This document shows positions 58,291 to 64,000 of a stretch of 64,000 nucleotides of DNA, one piece after another. Source of the DNA: Diadophis punctatus similis. Lineage: Eukaryota > Chordata > Lepidosauria > Squamata > Dipsadidae. A program made the position numbers and the translations under genes. Location: positions 13,084,361 through 13,148,360 of the forward strand of contig JALIGW010000021.1 of assembly GCA_023053685.1 (NCBI GenBank). The letters are read 5' to 3'. Every line of letters starts with the position of its first letter. Position 1 is the stretch's first letter. The notes under the pieces are model-generated. The model was given only the letters and a program-made list of their open reading frames with translations, searched no databases and had not been told where the DNA came from.

Positions 58291-58830
58291 CTGTACTGCT
58301 TGCAAAAGCTCATTCAAACCCTTCAAAATCTGAAAAACGGTAAAAGTTTCTCGGTTTAGCGCAGTGGAATTGAATTCCAAATCCCAAACAAACAATAAAA
58401 AAAAAATCAAATGAAACCAATTGAAAAAAAAGTTTCTTTAAAGCTACCACTTTGCCTAACAGCTGCATCCACAAAGCACTTCTAATGGAGCCTAATCCAT
58501 TACGGAGCGTAAATGCTCATAACATTGATGATGATCTAGGCATCGTGGCCAATTTGCCTTCAATCAGGACATTCCCCAGTCAAAGTCCTTACACCAAATT
58601 TAATTAAGTGCTTTTTGGCGGAGGAAAAAGCCTTCTTCAATTTTCGGTTAGATGGGGATGAAATTTTTGTCCATTTGGGTATCCCGGATATCCATCGCAT
58701 TCCCTTAATGCTTTTAGTGGCGAAGAGCCCTTGTTGCATCTCAACAATTAATAATTGATATAGAAAATTTTGACGGATTGGTTTATAAAGGAGAGATCTC
58801 CCTTACCAAAATATCTGTCTGTGTGTCTGT
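58291..58830. other. Intergenic, no recognised element
   Basis: AT-rich sequence upstream of the large microsatellite. Confidence 0.45.
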
Positions 58831-58832
58831 CT

Positions 58833-59575
<743 letters not shown>

Positions 59576-59789
59576 TGCTTTGTCGTTTCCAACTTTTAGG
59601 CTGGAAAATATTTAAAGTAACTCCAATGTTGTGCTGGAGAAGCAAGGATTTCTCCTTGCTTCTCAATCCTTACACGCCACCAAATTTCTCCGTAGCATCT
59701 TCCAATCTTTTTAAAGCAAAATTGAGGGATATCCAAAGGAAGGAAGGTGTAATTTTATTAATGTTGTGGGACTCACTGATGGAAAGATC

Positions 59790-60700
59790 TTCCCAGATAG
59801 TCCTCCACTTACGACAGTTCATTTAGTGACTGTTATTAAGCTCCAGGCAGTCCTGGATTTACAACAGTTCGTTTAATGACCGTGCAAAGTTACAATGGCA
59901 CTGAAAAAAGTGATTTATGGCCGTTTTTCACACTTACGACCGTTGCAGCATTCCTGTGGTCACGTGATCAAAATTCAGAGGCTTGGCAACTGGCATGTAC
60001 TTATGACAGTTGCAGTGCCCCAGGGTCACATGACCCCCCGTTTTTTAAAAATAAAAATTTATTAATTTTCTACTATTACATTTATTTAGTGCTTAATAAG
60101 CATCTTGTTGTCTGGGTTATTTTGTTTGCTTAACAAATAACAATATAAATTATATTCCTAATCTTTACCCCTTTTTTCCAGCCATTGATAAAATAAATTC
60201 CATGTTTGATAGTATTCTGTATCTCTTTTCTGTTTGATCTTCAATGTAAATCTGTCCAATGTAACTCTGCAAATATCTTCTTAATTATCTCATCTTCAAG
60301 CGGTATTTCTTCATTTTTCCAATGCTGAGCAAATACAATCCTCGCAGCTGTTAATACATGCAATATTAAATATACGCTTTATTTATCAATTTTTTTCTGA
60401 TATTATACCTAATAAAAAAAAACAGTTTTGCAGAACTTCTAACCAGCAAAGAAATCCAGATTCACTTCACAACCATGTGACTCACTTATCAACTGAAGTG
60501 ATTCACTTAACAACGGTGGCAAAAAAAACCAGTGGTAACATGGGGCAAAACTCACTTAACAAATGTTTCACTTAACAACAGAAAATTTGTCTGTGGGGGA
60601 TGCTGCAATGGTTGTGTGAAAAACTCTCATAAGTCACTTTTTTCACTGCCGTTGTAACTTCGGACAGTCGCTAAACGAATTCTTGTTAAGTCTAGGAGCG
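59790..60700. mobile_element. Mariner-like MITE(s) split by an L1 fragment
   Basis: A short start (ATAGTCCTCCACTTACGACA, 59796) is followed by a fuller copy from CAGGCAGTCCTGGATTTACA (59845) to GGGTCACATGACCCCCCG. The right half resumes at about 60428 (GCAGAACTTCTAACCAGCAA) and ends TTAAGTCTAGGAGCG at about 60700. Confidence 0.72.
60046..60425 (-). mobile_element. L1-like LINE 3' end inserted in the MITE
   Basis: Reverse complement of the end of the 35570-36240 element: (T)n/A-rich start, ATTTATTTAGTGCTTAATAA, CCAGCCATTGATAAAATAAA and finally ATTATACCTAATAAAAA. Confidence 0.75.
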
Positions 60701-60704
60701 CCTT

Positions 60705-61055
60705 TACTTTGGCCGGCCTGTTTTCCCCCAAGTTCTCAAGATGTTGCCTTCAACATTTTCCCCCAGCTCCCTGGAAAGAGTTTTCTAAAAGCCATCCGGG
60801 GTTAAAGAAGTGTTTCCCCCTTTTCCTGGCTCTGTCCAAAGGCAGCTGTAGCTACAACCCTGCGCAATCTGTTCAACTCCATTGTGTAGGAAGACAGGAA
60901 ATAAAAAACGGGATGGGAATCAGGAATGGAGGCCGTCAACCTCATGCCAATAGGATTTCCTGCCAGCTCAGAATGGGAGAGGACACTTCCAACTCGCGGC
61001 GTCTTCGGCTCTTTGCGTGGGTTGCGCAGCAGAGGGAACATTACAACGAGCACAA
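60705..61055. other. Intergenic, no recognised element
   Basis: Unique-looking, moderately GC-rich sequence. Confidence 0.4.
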
Positions 61056-61057
61056 CT

Positions 61058-61508
61058 TCAGGTCGTCCTCGAATTACAACGGTTCGGTTAGTGACCGTTG
61101 GAAGTTGGCACTGAAAAAAGTGACTTAAAAAAGTGAAAAAAAGTGGCGCGGAAAAGCTGGAAAAGTGGTGACTTGTGACCCTTTTTCACATTTACGACCG
61201 TTGCAACCTCCCCATGGTCAAAATCTGGACCCTTGGCCACTGACTGGTATTGATGACGATTGCAGCGTCCTGGGAGTGGGTGGGTGGGTAAATCACGCAA
61301 TTCCCCTTTTGCAAGCTTCTGACAAGCCAAGTCCGTGGGGACCCAGCCAGATTCACTTAACAAGCGTGTGACTAACTTAATGGCAGTGACTCGCTTAAGA
61401 ACTGCGGCAAGGAAAGGCATAAAACGGGGCAAAACTCCCATAAGAAACTCCCTCAGTTAGCCACAGAAACTGTGGGCTCAATTGCGGGTGTACATCGAGG
61501 ATTCCTTG
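61058..61508. mobile_element. Mariner-like MITE
   Basis: CAGGTCGTCCTCGAATTACA to ACATCGAGGATTCCTTGTA. Confidence 0.72.
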
Positions 61509-61879
61509 TACATTAAAATAAGAGTTATAATAATGAAGATTGTTGGGGCGACTTTCTTCATTTGGACTTTACGCATTTCAGCAATGGGTTTTCTCCTAGG
61601 GTTAAATCCTCTTGGAGTAGGGAAGAACCCCAAACTGGTCAATGTGCCAATCCTTTGTAGATCCCCCCCCCCTTTCTTTCTCTTTCTCTTTCTCTCTGTC
61701 TCTCTCTCTCTTTCCTTGCTGGGACAGTCACACCATCATTTGTCTTTTCTTGGGACAATGTGCAATGCACAATGATGCAGTGTGCAGGCATGCACTCTAA
61801 CCCTAGCTAGAAGATCTCTAGCAAGGTTTTACACCTGGGCAGGAAAAACCAAAAGTACAAGTCCGGATTAGGTGAAACC

Positions 61880-62580
61880 TGGTTGAAAACTAGTCACTGT
61901 GAGAGGGACCTTGGAGTCCTAGTGGACGATCCCTTAAACATGAGCCAGCCGTGTGCGGCAGCAGCCAAAAAAGCTAATAGAATCCTGGGTTGTATAAACA
62001 GAGGCATAGAATTATGGTCACATGAAGTATTAGCACCGCTTTATAAAGTCTTAGTAAGGCCACAACTGGAATGCTGCATCCAGTTTTGATCACCACATTA
62101 CACACACACACACACACACAGAGAGAGATGTTGAGACTTTGGAAAAAGTGCAAAGAGCAACTAAGACAATTAAAGGCCAACATACGAAGGTTTGGCTAGT
62201 CTAGAGAAAAGAAGGACTAGGGGGGACATGAGAGCAATCTTCCAGTATTTAAGAGGCTGCCACAAAGAGGTCAACTTATTGTCCAAAGGAACAGAAGGCA
62301 AGACAAGAAACAATGGATAGAAACTAATCAAAGAGAGAAGCAACCTGGAATTAAGGAGAAACTTCCTAACAGTGAGGACAATTGACCAATGGAACAACTT
62401 GTCTCCAAAAGTTGTGGGTGCTCAATCTCTAGAGGTTTTTAAGAAGAGATCGGACAGCCACTTATCCGAAACGAGGGTCTACCATTCCAGACAAGTGACT
62501 GTCCAATCTCTTCTTAAAAACCTTGAGCAGGGGGTTGGACTAGAAGACCTCCAAAGTCCCTCCCAGCTCTATTCGGATTG
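61880..62580 (+). mobile_element. CR1 LINE 3' region with hairpin 3' end
   Basis: Encodes [40 protein letters not shown] and RPQLECCIQF, then is broken by (CA)n at 62100-62120. It later shows [20 protein letters not shown]. The 3' end contains an imperfect inverted repeat (62435-62471 and 62482-62522) before GGGGGTTGGACTAGAAGACC. Confidence 0.92.
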
Positions 62581-62699
62581 ATTGAAGACAGCCCCCAGCT
62601 TCCCCAGAAGCCCTTCTGCCAGATGTTCAATAGGGGGTACCTCGCTTTCTTGCCCCCCCCCCAAATTCAGCGAGCTTCGAGCGCACAGGCTCCTATCTT

Positions 62700-63337
62700 C
62701 TTGGAAACGCGCCCTCCTTTGCGCACCGTCCCCCTTCCCTCTCCGTCCCGGGTCCCCCTGCGCCGTCCTGGGGGCCGCTAGCCAGCCAGGTCCCCCTCCC
62801 CTCGCTCACTTGCACCCCTGAGCCCCCTCCCGGGTTTCTTGCAAAGACAGCCCCCTCCTTTCCTCCCCCAGTCCGCCACTTGCTGGCCTCCTGCGCGTCC
62901 GGCTTTGCGCGGCTTCCCCGAGAGAGGCGGCGACGGCTGCGGAAGCCGGCAGAGGCGGTCGCTGGAGCCGAGGCGGGGCCGGGCTGGAGCCTGGCGGTGG
63001 CGGCCGCTCCTCCTCGGCTTTGATCCCCGCCACCGCCTCCATCTCCGCCCAGGGAAGAGCAAAGAGGAGGAAGGAGGAGGAGGAGGAGGAAGAGGAGGAG
63101 GAGAAAAAAGAGAGGGAGGAAGGAGGAGGAGGAAGGAGGAGTAAAAGAGGAGCAGGAGGAGGAGAAGAAAGAGAGGGAGGAGGAAGAAGGAGGAGGAGGA
63201 GAAAAAGAGGAGGAGGCGGAGGCAGAAGCAGGGAGCGGCTGTTGCGCCCGTCGGACTCCGCCGCCCTCGCGCTCTCGCCCCGCTTTCCGTGCCCGGGCTG
63301 GGTCTCCTGCGCTCGGCCGGACGGACGCGGAGAGAAG
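62700..63337 (+). promoter_or_regulatory. DGKH: DGKH CpG-rich promoter and 5' UTR
   Basis: GC-rich, CpG-dense DNA (CGGCGACGGCTGCGG, GGCGGTGGCGGCCGCTCC) interrupted by a GGA/GAG-rich purine block at 63062-63225, then GC-rich sequence with GCGCTCTCGCCCCGC up to the start codon. The long open frame on the minus strand across this region has the biased composition of a CpG island and no recognised domain. Confidence 0.7.
63062..63225. repeat. GGA/GAA purine-rich tract in the DGKH 5' region
   Basis: Imperfect GGA and GGAGGAA repeats ~110-275 bp upstream of the DGKH start codon, within the probable promoter/5' UTR. Confidence 0.9.
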
Positions 63338-63529
63338 ATGGCCGGGGCCGAGGCGGGGCTGAACGCAGCCGGGCTCCGGGAACAGCCGCCGGGGGACCCC
63401 GGGGGCGCCGTGGTGCTTCCCGCCCCTCCGGCCGCCCAGGGCGAAGAGTCGTCGGACAGCGAAGGGGAGCCCGAAGGACCGCAGAAACTCATCCGCAAAG
63501 TCTCCACCTCGGGGCAGATCCGGAGCAAG
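63338..63529 (+). CDS. DGKH: DGKH, diacylglycerol kinase eta, first coding exon
   Basis: 64 codons from ATG at 63338 to donor AAG|GTGGGC (63529/63530), phase 0. The first half is Gly/Ala/Pro-rich and variable. The second half has [20 protein letters not shown] then [10 protein letters not shown], the conserved segment just before the PH domain of type II diacylglycerol kinases. DGKH phosphorylates diacylglycerol to phosphatidic acid at membranes and feeds Ras/ERK signalling. DGKD has a similar ending; divergent linkage to VWA8 decides for DGKH. The PH, C1, catalytic and SAM domains lie beyond the window. A GAGAAG context precedes the ATG. Confidence 0.93.
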
Positions 63530-64000
63530 GTGGGCGCGGCCCGGGATGGGATGGGAGGAGGCTCGGGGGTCCCGGACCCCGACAGAGGGATGGGGAGGGG
63601 GGACCCCGGGACTGGACTTCCCTGCCTCGGAGGGAAGACGGGAGCCCAGCGCAGCGGCGCCTGGTTGCCTTGGGCGGCCGTCTCTCCTCCCTGCCTGCCC
63701 GGGTGCGTACAGCTGGAGGAGTCCCAGCCGCCTCCTTCCCTTCCCTTCCCTCCGCAGCCGGGCCCGCCGGCACTTCCCCGCGTCCGGGAGACAGAGACAG
63801 CGGCTGGGGTGGGGGTCCCGGGTCTGCCTGCCTCCGATTCCTGCCTTTTTCCTCCGGAGCTCTGGCTCGCCTGGCTGAGCTGGAGAAAGCCGGGCGCGCT
63901 CCAGATGTGCTGCGCTTCCATCAGAAGAGAGCTGGAGGGGAGCTTGGGGGGCTCAAGCAGGAGACCCCCTTCCATTCCAGACAAATGGTTCTTCTTCAAA
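63530..64000 (+). other. DGKH: Start of DGKH intron 1
   Basis: GC-rich first 350 bp of intron (still CpG-island-like), ending in a minus-oriented CR1 3' fragment from about 63955 (CCATTCCAGACAAATGGTTC). Frames on either strand here are not coding. Confidence 0.75.

Noticed and set aside
62806..63999. 397-codon minus-strand frame opposite DGKH exon 1
   Set aside because: Low-complexity, CpG-island-driven frame with Pro/Ser/Leu runs from the purine repeat; no domain recognised and it opposes a confidently identified exon.

Overview
This is vertebrate nuclear DNA from a squamate reptile, most likely an advanced (colubroid) snake. The clues are CR1 and L3/CR1 LINE 3' ends that run straight into long microsatellites (the 'snake1' pattern), very long ATCT, ATTCT, TTTC and GA arrays, tRNA-derived SINEs with MIR/CORE-like tails, L1 fragments, Helitrons and many hAT and mariner-type MITEs. 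The species call is inference. Protein-coding sequence is about 4% of the window.

Two genes are present. VWA8 (von Willebrand factor A domain-containing 8, a mitochondrial AAA+ ATPase) runs on the minus strand from its start codon at 47053 to beyond the left edge. I resolve 23 coding exons with splice sites and consistent phases, giving roughly the first 877 codons of a protein of about 1,900 residues. They include the mitochondrial leader, three P-loops and three Walker B-like segments. Exon 18 is mostly lost in a 100-N assembly gap at 8901-9000; only its last 26 bases remain. DGKH (diacylglycerol kinase eta) starts on the plus strand at 63338 with one coding exon (64 codons). The two genes are divergent, as in other amniotes, with GC-rich putative promoters at both starts and about 16 kb of repeat-rich DNA between the start codons.

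Layout: 1-47053 is VWA8, its introns filled with repeats; 47054-62700 is the intergenic interval (GA-rich satellite, mariner-like MITEs, two very large ATCT arrays, L1, CR1 and hAT copies); 62700-64000 is the DGKH promoter, exon 1 and the start of intron 1. Several hAT-type elements have perfect 8-bp target duplications, one hAT element contains a 313-bp TG...CA solo LTR with a 6-bp duplication, and two Helitrons are recognisable.

The most unusual observation is a ~122-bp minisatellite found in three VWA8 introns. Its units carry the conserved core of a hammerhead ribozyme (CTGATGA, hairpin, GAAAC, GTC), and a second interspersed palindromic repeat carries a related core. Activity is untested. 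I see no operon, CRISPR array, phage or bacterial feature. Microsatellites and MITEs produce many long open frames that are not genes.
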